A stretch of 64,000 nt of DNA from Prevotellaceae bacterium KH2P17 (GTDB taxonomy: Bacteria; Bacteroidota; Bacteroidia; Bacteroidales; Bacteroidaceae): positions 62,001 through 126,000 of the forward strand of contig FZRE01000012.1 of NCBI GenBank assembly GCA_900199655.1. The letters are read 5' to 3'. This document shows, one piece after another, positions 43,211 through 52,113 of the stretch; positions within the stretch are counted from its first letter, which is position 1, and every line of letters begins with the position of its first letter. The notes beneath the pieces are model-generated. The model was not told the origin of the DNA and did not search any database. It saw only the letters and a list, made by a program, of their open reading frames with translations. Position numbers and translations under genes: made by a program.

Positions 43211-44395
43211 TTATATAAACCTCATGGTATAGAGGATTTCGCCGGAAGTCAGTTTACACTTGAACTCGATGGTCTGACCTTGATATTCCACGGTGTAAAC
43301 GCTGAATTGATAGTCGTGGTCAATACCATCCTCAACCCTTACCCTTTCTGCGAAAGGAAGCCACTGTTCAAATTCCGTAGCGCTTTTCAAGACATGCACC
43401 AAGTCGGGATTCCTTTTGTTCTTGGCGGCAGTTTCTGAAAAGAATTTCTTTCCCACTTTTATCTCATGCTCGTCTGCCGTCATCACCAGCGTGCGTTTGG
43501 CCGGGGTGCCATTTATCACTGTTGGCGTCAGATGCTCATCAGCCCATCGGTTGGCAATGCCTGTGGCTTCCCTGAACTCCTGCGGTGTGAGCCTTTGGTT
43601 TGTTCTCTCGGCCTGTTGCTGACGAATTAGCCGACACACCGCGCAAAGTTCATTGTCGGGGATAAACACGAGGTTTGTCTTTCCTTTGGCCAGGTCGCAG
43701 TCGTTGCACCGTCTGATGGTATAGGGGTTGTAGTCGGGCACGGCCTTTTGCTCCAGCCCAGCATTGAAATGGAAGATTCCCTTAGTGTCCTTGCCCGTTG
43801 CCTCCTCTCCCAGTGCCATAGCCTCGTCGTGCGACGTAGCAGGATACTTGGACTTGAGCACCTGTACGACGGTACAGCGGCAGTTCCAGCCGTTGGGCGG
43901 GTAATACTCCTCCCAGAACGGGTCGGTGATGGGTAGCGTCACCCTGTCGAGGGCGGCATGTTCCGGCCTTACCTTCTTGTCGCCGGCCGTGCGGTACTGC
44001 AGGTTGTATCGGTCGCCGTCGCGCATGAAGCCTTCCCACTTGGCCGCCATCTGCGCCGAGGCCTGCACGAAGTTGTACTCGGCACGCAGGTAATTGGCGT
44101 TGTAGGTCTTGTCTATCCTTTGAACGTCATTCAAGAACTGTTTGAACGGCTTTCGATTGCCGTTCTCATCAAGGAGCGACGGGAACGCCTCGTTGAGTTC
44201 GTGGAAGGTCTTCATGCCGGAGAAGATATAGTTGGAGCGTTCCAGGCGACGGCGCATGGCATCGGACATCTCCACCTTCTTGAAAGATGTATCCAGCGCC
44301 GCGGCATGTGCCTCTATGAACTTCCGTATCCTGGGCGCTTCCAGTATCTCGATGCGGAACTGCGCTCCCTCCACCTTGTGGAGCGTCTTCATCAT
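43211..44395 (-). CDS. MuF-like head morphogenesis protein with extra C-terminal domain
   Basis: 394 residues from the first ATG. The frame stays open upstream and looks coding (LSPSDYEGLHQRYARLLGSS, then RKELSTLFEG) to the portal stop, where a CTG overlaps the TGA at 44518-44521. The true start may therefore be non-ATG and about 40 codons earlier. The phage Mu F-like domain is at about 90-190 (TLPITDPFWEEYYPPNGWNCRCTVV). A Cys cluster (CNDCDL..CAVC) follows. The last ~130 residues form an alpha/beta domain that could be a fused effector; its type is not recognised. Confidence 0.8.
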   Translation of the reverse strand: MMKTLHKVEGAQFRIEILEAPRIRKFIEAHAAALDTSFKKVEMSDAMRRRLERSNYIFSGMKTFHELNEAFPSLLDENGNRKPFKQFLNDVQRIDKTYNANYLRAEYNFVQASAQMAAKWEGFMRDGDRYNLQYRTAGDKKVRPEHAALDRVTLPITDPFWEEYYPPNGWNCRCTVVQVLKSKYPATSHDEAMALGEEATGKDTKGIFHFNAGLEQKAVPDYNPYTIRRCNDCDLAKGKTNLVFIPDNELCAVCRLIRQQQAERTNQRLTPQEFREATGIANRWADEHLTPTVINGTPAKRTLVMTADEHEIKVGKKFFSETAAKNKRNPDLVHVLKSATEFEQWLPFAERVRVEDGIDHDYQFSVYTVEYQGQTIEFKCKLTSGEILYTMRFI

Positions 44396-44517
44396 TCCCT
44401 CAAAGAGCGTGGAGAGTTCTTTCCTTATTTCCTCCTCACGGCTGAAAGTGGCTTGCAGTCGGCTGCTGCCCAGCAGACGTGCATAACGCTGGTGCAGCCC
44501 CTCGTAGTCGGAGGGGC

Positions 44518-45852
44518 TCAGTCGAAAAAAGGGCGTTTGCTTTGCTCCTGTCGCTTCTTTTTATCAGGCTTGGGCGTTTTATTGTCCTTGGGGTCTTCAT
44601 CGCCACCGTCGGAACCTGTGGGGGCGAGAACGGGCACCTGCTGCCTACGCTCGCCCACGGGCATGTTGTATTTTTCCTCGAAATAGGCAGGGTCCACCTC
44701 GTAGTTGTTCAGTACGAGCTGCTCGTAGGCCACCTGCTGTTCCGGCGTGTAGTCCACGCTGTAGTCCCAGTCGAAGTGTATTCCTGCGAGCGGGAAGCCA
44801 TGACGAATCATGATGGGCAGGAGCTGGTTGTTCACCATATCCCTGATAGTGTCACAGTCTGCCTCGATGATGTTCTGGAACACCTCCAGGTGCGTCTCGG
44901 ACTGCGAGAGCGAGGAACCGTCCTCAATGGTCATCGTCTGACCGATGATGAGTTTGGAGAGTTCGGAATTGGCCCTGTCAATGCGCCGGTCATAGACATT
45001 GAAGGCATCGCCCTTGCTGGACTCCACCACTTCAATATTCGTACCCTCCTGGAATATGCCCCAGCCCTCAGTGCCCATCTCCGACATCATCTTCTCCATC
45101 TTGGCGAGTTCCTTGTCGTCGCGCGTGGTGGTACGTGCGATGCGCATAGGCATTCCGAATATCTCGGCAAAGGTGTCCCAGAAGGCCAGCGCGTTCTTCT
45201 TCGATATGGTCTGCGTGGCCGCCTTGAGATAAAGGCCGAGACTGTCCGGCAGCCCCACCTCGATGTACCAGTCGGCGAGTGGCGGCTTACGGTAGTCGAG
45301 ACCGTCCTTCCAGTCCTGCCCGAGGTCAGTGATGATCCTGCCGTATTCAGGTATGACATGCTTGCGGGGTATCAGTTTGACACCGTCGTAGGTCATGCGC
45401 CCGTTGATGTCGGTGGTGATGTTCCCCAGTTCAATGAGCGAGTGTCCCCAATAGTTGGCATCGAGGCTGTATTTCATGAGCTGCTTGAACCATGCCGTGT
45501 TGAAATAGTTCACAGCCTCCTCGTCCTCCTCCCCATTCTCACCCGTGAGTTTGAAGGAACGTGCCATGACGAAGCCCTCACGCTGCTGGATACATCCGGA
45601 GAGGTGTAGGTCAATGTCCACGTCGCGGTAGATGTCATAGAGAGGCTGCCGGTTGGGGTTATCCACATTGATGGCCCGCTGCCATGCCTGACGCCAGTCG
45701 CCCAGATCCTTTCGTATGAGCGCATCCGTGGTGCGCTGGAGCTCCACGACCGTTTTCTTGAAGCGGCCAATATCTTTCTTGGCAAGGTGCAGTGTGCCGT
45801 AGGGCGTCTGCACAGTCGCCGGTCTTGCTGCCTGTTTTCTGTTCTTTCCCAT
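44518..45852 (-). CDS. Portal protein, Mu gp29-like
   Basis: 444 residues. The Mu gp29/DUF935 portal pattern is visible: RDLGDWRQAWQRAI, LSGCIQQREGFVMARSF, and DRANSELSKLIIGQTMTIEDGSS followed by SQSETHLEVF. It forms the dodecameric DNA gate of the head. The C-terminal tail is basic and charged. It sits between gp36-like and MuF-like genes, the usual Mu order apart from strand. Confidence 0.88.
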   Translation of the reverse strand: MGKNRKQAARPATVQTPYGTLHLAKKDIGRFKKTVVELQRTTDALIRKDLGDWRQAWQRAINVDNPNRQPLYDIYRDVDIDLHLSGCIQQREGFVMARSFKLTGENGEEDEEAVNYFNTAWFKQLMKYSLDANYWGHSLIELGNITTDINGRMTYDGVKLIPRKHVIPEYGRIITDLGQDWKDGLDYRKPPLADWYIEVGLPDSLGLYLKAATQTISKKNALAFWDTFAEIFGMPMRIARTTTRDDKELAKMEKMMSEMGTEGWGIFQEGTNIEVVESSKGDAFNVYDRRIDRANSELSKLIIGQTMTIEDGSSLSQSETHLEVFQNIIEADCDTIRDMVNNQLLPIMIRHGFPLAGIHFDWDYSVDYTPEQQVAYEQLVLNNYEVDPAYFEEKYNMPVGERRQQVPVLAPTGSDGGDEDPKDNKTPKPDKKKRQEQSKRPFFD

Positions 45853-45857
45853 GATAG

Positions 45858-46277
45858 TTACCAGTTATGCCTTATCTTCTTCTGACTGCCATATACCAAA
45901 GGTATTCCGACAGGGTTTCCCTGCTCGTCTGTGGCCAGCGGCAGGTCGGGCACAATCCTTCCTGCCTGTACCCCCTCCAGCCACTTGACCGCCCTCTCGT
46001 AGCGTTCCTTGCGTATCTCCATACCCATTTTCTGAGGTGTGGAGGCAGCCATGTGGTAGAGGGCGATGTCGCAGGCATACATGACGGCGAGCCTGTTGCG
46101 CCGACTTCCGGTGGCAGAGAATATGGCCTCCGTGTCGTATTTCGGGCGGAGGTAGCCGGCCATTTCCTCGATGGCCTCCGCCTCCGCATTCTCCCTGTTA
46201 TCGGTACTGACCTGTGACACCACCTTGAGTGCCTGGTCGCCGATGACAACTTTGTAATCTTCGTCTGTGATAAACAT
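45858..46277 (-). CDS. Mu gp36-like head protein (DUF1320)
   Basis: 139 residues. MFITDEDYKVVIGDQALKVV, followed by EAIEEMAGYLRPKYDTEAIF and MYACDIALYHMA, is the typical gp36 layout, a head-tail joining protein. It is 5 bp upstream of the portal gene. Confidence 0.8.
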   Translation of the reverse strand: MFITDEDYKVVIGDQALKVVSQVSTDNRENAEAEAIEEMAGYLRPKYDTEAIFSATGSRRNRLAVMYACDIALYHMAASTPQKMGMEIRKERYERAVKWLEGVQAGRIVPDLPLATDEQGNPVGIPLVYGSQKKIRHNW

Positions 46278-46287
46278 AAGCCACGTT

Positions 46288-46518
46288 TTACATTGTTATA
46301 TACAAAGCCTTGGCTTCAATATCCCCGATGGTTGTCCCTTTGAGGAATATCCCGTTTGATACGAACTTCTTGAGTTCCTGTTTGGAGAGCACCTCAAGTT
46401 TACCCTTGACCACGATGACCATGTACTTGCGGTGCGTGATGTGGTGGAAATAATCCGCCTTTCTGACCGCACGCTTGAAGCGGACGGCAAAAACGATGTC
46501 TTTAATGAGTTTGAACAT
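46288..46518 (-). CDS. Small phage protein in the head operon
   Basis: 76 residues from ATG 46518, which overlaps the terminase stop. Basic and beta-rich (ITHRKYMVIVVKGKLEVLSK). The longer frame starting at 46656 is rejected because it runs antisense-like through the terminase gene's end. Confidence 0.6.
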   Translation of the reverse strand: MFKLIKDIVFAVRFKRAVRKADYFHHITHRKYMVIVVKGKLEVLSKQELKKFVSNGIFLKGTTIGDIEAKALYITM

Positions 46519-46519
46519 A

Positions 46520-48082
46520 TCACCATAAGTTTTTAGAAGTCGGACGGTGCCCGAACCTCGGTTTGTAAATCTGCTGTCTTGTATTCTTCTGGAGAATATA
46601 GATGGCTCCCTCGTCGGCATCGGGCGCGTCGTCATTGCCGGACATGCCTTTCTCAAAGGCGAGCGTCTGCGCTACCCCGGCCAGCATGTCCGGATCTTCC
46701 TTCTGCGTCTGGTCGTAGAAGACGAAGCCCCGTTCCCATAACGGGCTGATGGCCTCAACGCGCTGGAACTTGTCCGGCTTCTTGCGTGTGTCGCCCGTGA
46801 TGGGAAGCTGGTATCCCCGGATGTTGCCCTCTATGGTGAAATCGTCGAGGATGATGTCCTGCATGAAGTTCGCCTCCATGACAAAGCGGATGGCGATGCC
46901 GACTTCCTGGCTCCATTCGTAGAGGTCGTAGCACCAGCGCACCATCTCGGCGACGGAGGCCTTGCGGACGAACGCTCTGAGATGCCAGAGGTTGGTCTTG
47001 TGCTTTCCCCACAGCTTGGCAGCCTTGGTGTCATTGGTCTTCTTGCTTTTCCACGAGGGGTCGATGTAGAGGACGAATTCGGTAAAGTCCTTCCATGCCG
47101 GACGCTTTGCCCAGCATATCCATTCCTGCCGGAATACCGTGCCCTCGACGATGGGGTTGTGCATCATCTCCTTGTTCCAGGCGCGGTACCCCACGAAGTC
47201 GGCATACTCCCGTGCCTCCTCCTTGGTCCATTTCTCCTTCCATACGGGATTGCCCTCGTTATCGACGGCCTTTATCTCGGACACATGTACACCCTTGGTG
47301 GCGCAGATGTTCGCCAGCACGGAAGTCTTGGAGATAAGGTTGCCGACCATAAGGAAACGACCGCGCCCCACGTCAAGCGCACCGAAGAGCGCCTCCTTGA
47401 CCCAGTCGGTGAGCTCACGGACACGGCGCTCGTTGCGGCAGAGTTCGTCGTCGTCGAGGTCGTCGATGACGATATAGTCCGGACGCGCCTCACGCTTGCG
47501 GAGACCACGCGGCGACTGTCCGCGTCCGCACGCCAGGAAATATACACCCTCCTTTGTGGTGAACTCGCCCTCGGTCCAGTTACCCATAGACATCTGCTTG
47601 CCGAAGTCTGCGATGATACGCTTGTTATATTGCAGTTCAGCCTGAATATCTCCGAGCAGACGATCGGCACTATCCTCGGATTTACCCACCAGCACCATGA
47701 AATTGATGAGCCGCTTTGGCTGGAACATGAGCCAGAGCGGCATGAAGATGTCGAAATGTGTGGACTTGGCATGACCGCGCGGCCACTTGAACACCGCCTT
47801 GAGATTGGGTGTGTCGTGTACCTTGCGCGCCGCCGCGTTGTGGAACGGCGCATTGTGGATGGTGCGGATGACCTCTCCCGTCACCTTGTCGCGGAGTTGC
47901 AGAAAGTGCGGAAAATAATACTCGCAGAAAGCGGCATAGTCCTTCTGCAGGCGGCGTATGCGCTGCTCCTTCTGCGTTGCGGTTTCCCGGACAAGGCTCC
48001 TGGTGTCGGTAATGGACTGTATCTGCCGGCAATGCTCCCTCCACTCCTCCTGTATCTGCTTGAGTTCTGTGATTGTTGCCAT
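46520..48082 (-). CDS. Terminase large subunit
   Basis: 520 residues. The ATPase part has Walker A FKWPRGHAKSTHFD (near 100) and Walker B DYIVIDDLDDDE (near 205). The nuclease part has VLYIDPSWKSKKTNDTKA (near 340) with its metal-binding Asp and a late acidic site NDDAPDADEGAI. It packages phage DNA by headful, for Mu-like phages from integrated copies. It follows the small terminase gene with a 12-bp gap. Confidence 0.92.
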   Translation of the reverse strand: MATITELKQIQEEWREHCRQIQSITDTRSLVRETATQKEQRIRRLQKDYAAFCEYYFPHFLQLRDKVTGEVIRTIHNAPFHNAAARKVHDTPNLKAVFKWPRGHAKSTHFDIFMPLWLMFQPKRLINFMVLVGKSEDSADRLLGDIQAELQYNKRIIADFGKQMSMGNWTEGEFTTKEGVYFLACGRGQSPRGLRKREARPDYIVIDDLDDDELCRNERRVRELTDWVKEALFGALDVGRGRFLMVGNLISKTSVLANICATKGVHVSEIKAVDNEGNPVWKEKWTKEEAREYADFVGYRAWNKEMMHNPIVEGTVFRQEWICWAKRPAWKDFTEFVLYIDPSWKSKKTNDTKAAKLWGKHKTNLWHLRAFVRKASVAEMVRWCYDLYEWSQEVGIAIRFVMEANFMQDIILDDFTIEGNIRGYQLPITGDTRKKPDKFQRVEAISPLWERGFVFYDQTQKEDPDMLAGVAQTLAFEKGMSGNDDAPDADEGAIYILQKNTRQQIYKPRFGHRPTSKNLW

Positions 48083-48094
48083 AGAATATGTGCT

Positions 48095-48568
48095 TTATAG
48101 TTCCGATGGGTGCTGCATGCGCTCCATGAGGAACTTGTTCTGGTACTTATTGATAGCCTTGATGAGCTCCGGCGTAATCTCCGGGTCGTATGAAGCCTGG
48201 TCCTGAATCCAACGGTTGAATGCCATGAAAACCTCGATAGCGTCGATGACGTTTGCCTTCTTGTCGAGTTTCTCTATGGTAGCCGAAAGTTTGGAGAGCT
48301 TGTCTGCCAGGGAACCGATGGCTTCCGGGTCTCCTGACGCGTTTACCTGCCCGATGAGGTTGTCTATGGCGAGGAGCAGTTTGTTTACGAGTTCCGGGCG
48401 CGTGATGTTCTTGGCCGCACGTGCCTCCTTCCAACCTTCCGAAGCGCACCATTTGGAGACGGTGACGCGCGACACTCCTAACTGGTCAGCAATCTCCGTC
48501 TGCTCCATCCCGGAGAGGTAAAGCGACCTGCCGATGTTCTTTTTTTGTTCTATCTCTGCCTTTGTCAT
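48095..48568 (-). CDS. Terminase small subunit, HTH type
   Basis: 157 residues from ATG 48568. The N-terminal HTH (about 15-45, MEQTEIADQLGVSRVTVSKW) and long coiled coil (ELVNKLLLAIDNLIGQVNAS) are typical of DUF1804-like small terminases. It is first in the leftward head operon, 26 bp downstream of the -7 box at 48594-48602. Confidence 0.8.
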   Translation of the reverse strand: MTKAEIEQKKNIGRSLYLSGMEQTEIADQLGVSRVTVSKWCASEGWKEARAAKNITRPELVNKLLLAIDNLIGQVNASGDPEAIGSLADKLSKLSATIEKLDKKANVIDAIEVFMAFNRWIQDQASYDPEITPELIKAINKYQNKFLMERMQHPSEL

Positions 48569-48593
48569 AAAATGAAATGGATTAAAAAACAGT

Positions 48594-48625
48594 GCAAAGA
48601 TGCTGTTTTTCAGCCAATCCGGAAA
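48594..48625 (-). promoter_or_regulatory. Leftward late promoter (head operon)
   Basis: On the minus strand TTTC (48625-48622), 19 bp, CATCTTTGC (48602-48594). It differs by one base in each box from consensus, as expected for an activator-dependent promoter. Confidence 0.6.
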
Positions 48626-48657
48626 AGAAGTGTGCATTGCTTGCATAGAAGTGTGCA
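48626..48657. promoter_or_regulatory. Direct repeat AGAAGTGTGCA between divergent late promoters
   Basis: Exact copies at 48626-48636 and 48647-48657, 21 bp apart, with an inverted half-site TCACACT at 48664-48670. Two helical turns of spacing suggests a dimeric late activator bound between the two promoters. Confidence 0.6.
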
Positions 48658-48673
48658 ACCGTTTCACACTTTT

Positions 48674-48705
48674 TTTGACGGGCGATGAAAACACCGCATC
48701 TTTGC
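48674..48705 (+). promoter_or_regulatory. Rightward late promoter (capsid/lysis/tail operon)
   Basis: TTTG (48674-48677), 19-bp spacer, CATCTTTGC (48697-48705). The start codon of the protease gene is at 48723. Confidence 0.7.
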
Positions 48706-48722
48706 ATCAAAAAAGCGATGAT

Positions 48723-49667
48723 ATGAGCAAGACAAATCGAGTGAGAATCAGCAATGAGAGCCTGAACAGCTACGGTACACGCGTGCTGACGGCGGGAATG
48801 AACGTCGAGCAGTACAACCGCAACCCCGTGCTGCTGTACATGCACGAGCGCGGTCAGGTCATCGGCGTGGTGAAGGACCTGAAGGTGGAAGAAGGTGAGG
48901 TCACCGGTGAACTGGTGTTCGACGAGGCCACGGAACTGAGCAAGCGCTGCAAGAAGCAGTGGGAGTTCGGCTCCCTGAAGATGGTGAGCGTCGGCATAGA
49001 CATTCTGGAGACCAGCGAGGAGCAGAAGTTCCTGGTACAGGGACAGACCGCCCCGACCATTACAAAGAGCAAGTTGTTCGAGGTGTCACTGGTGGACATC
49101 GGAGCGAATGATGACGCCATCGCGTTGCACAAGGACGGCGTGCGACTGACATTGGGCAAAGATGCGGCAGATGTGTTGCCGCCACTGCATAGTAATAACA
49201 AATCCAAAAAGCAAAAGACAATGGATCAAGAGAAGTTAGCCCTCATGCTGGGCTTGCCGGCTGATGCCGACGAAGCGGCCATCCACGCCGCCATCGGCCA
49301 GTTGCTGGCGAAAGGAAAAGAGGTCGATGACCTGAAGAAGGAGAAGGATGCGCTGCTTGCCGCCCGCATCGAGGCGATGGTGGACGCTGCCGTGGACGAG
49401 AAGAAAATCCTGCTTGCCAAGAAGCAGCAATTTGTGGACCTTGGCAAGAAGATCGGTGCCGAAGAACTGAAGGCCACCCTTGATGCGATGGCTCCCGTAG
49501 TGAAGGCAAGCGAGCTCATACACGGTGGTGCGCCTGCCGGCAATACCGCGGAGTATGCCAAGTTGAGCGACGTCCCGGCCGACAAACTAGAGGAAATGCG
49601 CAAGAACGACCGTGCGCAGTACTGCAGACTGTACAAGGCCGAGTACGGCTTCGACTGTGAGATTTAA
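48723..49667 (+). CDS. Prohead protease with C-terminal scaffold (Mu I/Z-like)
   Basis: 314 residues. The protease part (about 1-150) has VLLYMHERGQVIGVVKDLKV with the His and KSKLFEVSLVDIGANDDAI with the Ser region of HK97/Mu-I type proteases. The C-terminal part (about 167-314) is a coiled-coil scaffold. An in-frame ATG at 49221 (MDQEKLALML) could make the scaffold alone, as Mu does with gpZ. It matures the capsid. Confidence 0.82.
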   Translation: MSKTNRVRISNESLNSYGTRVLTAGMNVEQYNRNPVLLYMHERGQVIGVVKDLKVEEGEVTGELVFDEATELSKRCKKQWEFGSLKMVSVGIDILETSEEQKFLVQGQTAPTITKSKLFEVSLVDIGANDDAIALHKDGVRLTLGKDAADVLPPLHSNNKSKKQKTMDQEKLALMLGLPADADEAAIHAAIGQLLAKGKEVDDLKKEKDALLAARIEAMVDAAVDEKKILLAKKQQFVDLGKKIGAEELKATLDAMAPVVKASELIHGGAPAGNTAEYAKLSDVPADKLEEMRKNDRAQYCRLYKAEYGFDCEI

Positions 49668-49701
49668 CCAACCCTGTAATAACAACAAAACGAAAAAAGC
49701 A

Positions 49702-50772
49702 ATGACAAGATTGATTGCAATGTTTGCGGCAGTCCTTTTTAACTGCCTCATGGGCGGCACCCTTGCCGCCGTTGCCGGCCTGTCGCCCATGACGGGTGCC
49801 GTCGGCATGAATGTGCTTGCTGCCGTCATCGGGCAGGCCGCCCCTGTCGGAAGTCTCCGCGCGGGTGTTTATACCGAGATATGGACGGGCGAGCTGGTGA
49901 AACACCTTCGCCGTGGACTGGAGGCTACCTTCCTCGACGGTATCCCCGACAGTTCGAGTATCGTGAACAACGATGTCATCCACCTTGTGGAGGTTGGCGT
50001 GGACCCTGACGTATTGATCAACAACACGACCTATCCTATTCCCCTCCAGGCACTGGATGACAAGGACATCGCCATCAAGCTGGACAAGTTCCAGACGAAG
50101 GTAACTCCTATTACCGATGACGAACTCTACGCATTGAGTTACGACAAGATGGCCCGCGTGAAGGAGAGCCACGGTAATTCTATAAACGACTCGAAGTTTG
50201 CCAAGGCTGCCCATGCCCTTTGCGCACAGAAGAACACCGCCACCACGCCCGTGCTGAAGACCACCGGCGAGAAAGACCCCGTAACGGGTCGCCTGAAGAT
50301 GACGGCAAATGACCTGTTGAATTTGAAGCGTGCGCTTGATAAATTGAAAGTGCCCGCCCAAGGCCGTCGCCTGGTGCTTTGCAGTGATCATGCCAACGAC
50401 CTGTTGGAGGTTTCCCAGGTGTTCAAGGAGCAGTACAACATCAACCGCAACGACGGAACGGTGGGCAGACTGTATGGCTTTGACATCTATGAGTTCGGAA
50501 ATAACCCGCTGTACACCACAGCCGGCGTGAAGAAGGATGTCGGCGCGACAGCGGAGGCAGGTGAGTTCCAGTGTTCCTTCGCCTTCTACACCCAGCGCGT
50601 GTTCAAGGCCACGGGCTCAACGAAGATGTACTACAGCGAGGCTGCCACCGACCCCGAGTATCAGAGAAACAAGATCAACTTCCGCCACTACTTCATCTGC
50701 ATGCCGAAGAAGGCAGATGCCGGTGCCGTGATGATGAGCGGTTACAAGGATCCAAGCATTCCTGAAGGATAA
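49702..50772 (+). CDS. Major capsid protein
   Basis: 356 residues. The first ~45 are hydrophobic and Ala-rich (MTRLIAMFAAVLFNCLMGG) and may be a leader removed by the protease. The rest has the major-capsid pattern of Mu-like phages of Bacteroidetes: IWTGELVKHLRRGLEATFLD, VLCSDHANDLLEV, and YGFDIYEFGNNPLY. It is placed directly after the protease/scaffold gene. Confidence 0.82.
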   Translation: MTRLIAMFAAVLFNCLMGGTLAAVAGLSPMTGAVGMNVLAAVIGQAAPVGSLRAGVYTEIWTGELVKHLRRGLEATFLDGIPDSSSIVNNDVIHLVEVGVDPDVLINNTTYPIPLQALDDKDIAIKLDKFQTKVTPITDDELYALSYDKMARVKESHGNSINDSKFAKAAHALCAQKNTATTPVLKTTGEKDPVTGRLKMTANDLLNLKRALDKLKVPAQGRRLVLCSDHANDLLEVSQVFKEQYNINRNDGTVGRLYGFDIYEFGNNPLYTTAGVKKDVGATAEAGEFQCSFAFYTQRVFKATGSTKMYYSEAATDPEYQRNKINFRHYFICMPKKADAGAVMMSGYKDPSIPEG

Positions 50773-50795
50773 GTATAACCCAAAAAGCAATACAA

Positions 50796-51044
50796 ATGAA
50801 ACTGAAAGTAACAAGCATATTTCGTGACCGTGACGACCATGTTACGGTGTATGAGTCGGAGACCATTCTGGAAGTGAAGGACAAGGAACGTGCCAAGTCG
50901 CTCATTGAGCGCGGGCTGTGCAAGGAATTCAAGGGCAAGACAGAACCTGCCTATATCCTCGGAGAGAAACAGGAGGAGGTGAAGCAGACTCCGGAACCCG
51001 AAACAGAGCCAGAGGTATCCACCAACACGGAAGGCGATGAGTAA
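50796..51044 (+). CDS. Small head protein, Mu gp35-like position
   Basis: 82 residues. An N-terminal beta unit (MKLKVTSIFRDRDDHVTVYE) with KERAKSLIERGLCKEF is as in short head proteins that carry a "replacement of gp35" fold. The C-terminal 30 residues are an acidic Pro/Glu tail. It overlaps the endolysin gene by 8 bp. Confidence 0.55.
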   Translation: MKLKVTSIFRDRDDHVTVYESETILEVKDKERAKSLIERGLCKEFKGKTEPAYILGEKQEEVKQTPEPETEPEVSTNTEGDE

Positions 51045-51507
51045 GCCGATGAAGTATCTTGTAATCCACTGCACCGCCACGCCTGAAGGCCGTGAGGTAA
51101 GCTCCAAGGAGATACGCCACTGGCACACCGACCCGGTAAGCAAGGGTGGGCGTGGCTGGAAGCAGGTGGGCTACACGGACCTATTCCACCTTAACGGCAG
51201 CGTGGAGCGTCTGGTGGACAACAACGAGGACGCGCAGGTGGATCCGTGGGAGGTTACCAACGGCGCAGCAGGCTACAACAGCGTGAGCCGGCACATCGTG
51301 TATGTGGGCGGCTGCGACAAAGACATGAAGCCCAAGGACACGCGGACGGCGGTGCAGAAGGAAGCCCTGAAACGCTATGTGCGCGACTTCCACGAGCGTT
51401 TCCCCCAGATACGAATCGTGGGACACCACGACCTGAACCCCGGCAAGGCCTGTCCGAGCTTCGACGTCAAGCAGTGGCTGCGCGAGATAGGAGTTCATAA
51501 TTCATAA
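51037..51507 (+). CDS. Endolysin, N-acetylmuramoyl-L-alanine amidase
   Basis: 156 residues, Amidase_2/PGRP fold. Zinc ligands are His in YLVIHCTAT, His and Cys in VGHHDLNPGKACPSF. This resembles T7 lysozyme. It cuts the peptidoglycan stem peptide at lysis. It has no signal peptide, so a holin should be needed; the next gene is a candidate. Confidence 0.92.
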   Translation: MSKPMKYLVIHCTATPEGREVSSKEIRHWHTDPVSKGGRGWKQVGYTDLFHLNGSVERLVDNNEDAQVDPWEVTNGAAGYNSVSRHIVYVGGCDKDMKPKDTRTAVQKEALKRYVRDFHERFPQIRIVGHHDLNPGKACPSFDVKQWLREIGVHNS

Positions 51508-51531
51508 TTTACAATTCACAATTTACAAGCA

Positions 51532-52113
51532 ATGGCAGACACGATATTACAGATTCTGCAATGGGCAATCCCGTCTGGCGGTATCGGTGCCGCCATTGCG
51601 TGGATTGCGAACCGCAAGGCGCGGGAGGCCAAGACCGCCAAGGAGGTGCACGACACCTACAAGACGATGTACGAGGACATCTCGACGCTGCTGGTTGAAA
51701 CACAGAAGAAATATGAAGAGACAAAAGAACAGATTGAGGCCCTGGGAGCCGAGAACAGCCGCACGCGGCGTGCGCTCAACCGTCTCTCCCGCGCTATCGA
51801 GGCTATCCAGGTTTGTCCTCATCGCGCTAATTGCCCTGTCAGCGGCGAGCTGTCGCTCGACGAAGAGGCTGACGACGGAAAGCCGGGCCGTGCAAAGCAC
51901 TCTCGAGGCAAGGGACAGCGAGGCGGTGAGCATCACCGAAACGAGCCTGACACCCGTGAAAGTGCCGATGTCGGCGGTAAGCCTGACGCTGAACCTGGAC
52001 AGCCTTCGCCTGCTACCTCCCGGGGCGGGCTACACGGCGAGGCAGGGCCAGGCGAGCGTGAAGGTGAGCCACAAAGTACCGACGGCACAGGAGCCGGAGC
52101 GGATAGTGATTGA
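51532..52113 (+). CDS. Holin-like phage membrane protein, overlapped by spanin gene
   Basis: 193 residues. One N-terminal membrane helix (ILQWAIPSGGIGAAIAWIA) is followed by a charged coiled coil (about 25-95). From about 100 on the sequence is Gly/Glu/Arg-rich and looks like the shadow of the u-spanin gene in the other frame, so a functional protein may depend only on the first half. Position after the endolysin supports a holin or i-spanin role. Its 3' 344 bp overlap the spanin-like gene. Confidence 0.6.
   Translation: MADTILQILQWAIPSGGIGAAIAWIANRKAREAKTAKEVHDTYKTMYEDISTLLVETQKKYEETKEQIEALGAENSRTRRALNRLSRAIEAIQVCPHRANCPVSGELSLDEEADDGKPGRAKHSRGKGQRGGEHHRNEPDTRESADVGGKPDAEPGQPSPATSRGGLHGEAGPGEREGEPQSTDGTGAGADSD

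Noticed and set aside
46288..46656. 122-residue form of the small head-operon gene
   Set aside because: Its first 46 residues overlap the terminase 3' end in another frame and look non-coding; ATG 46518 is better.
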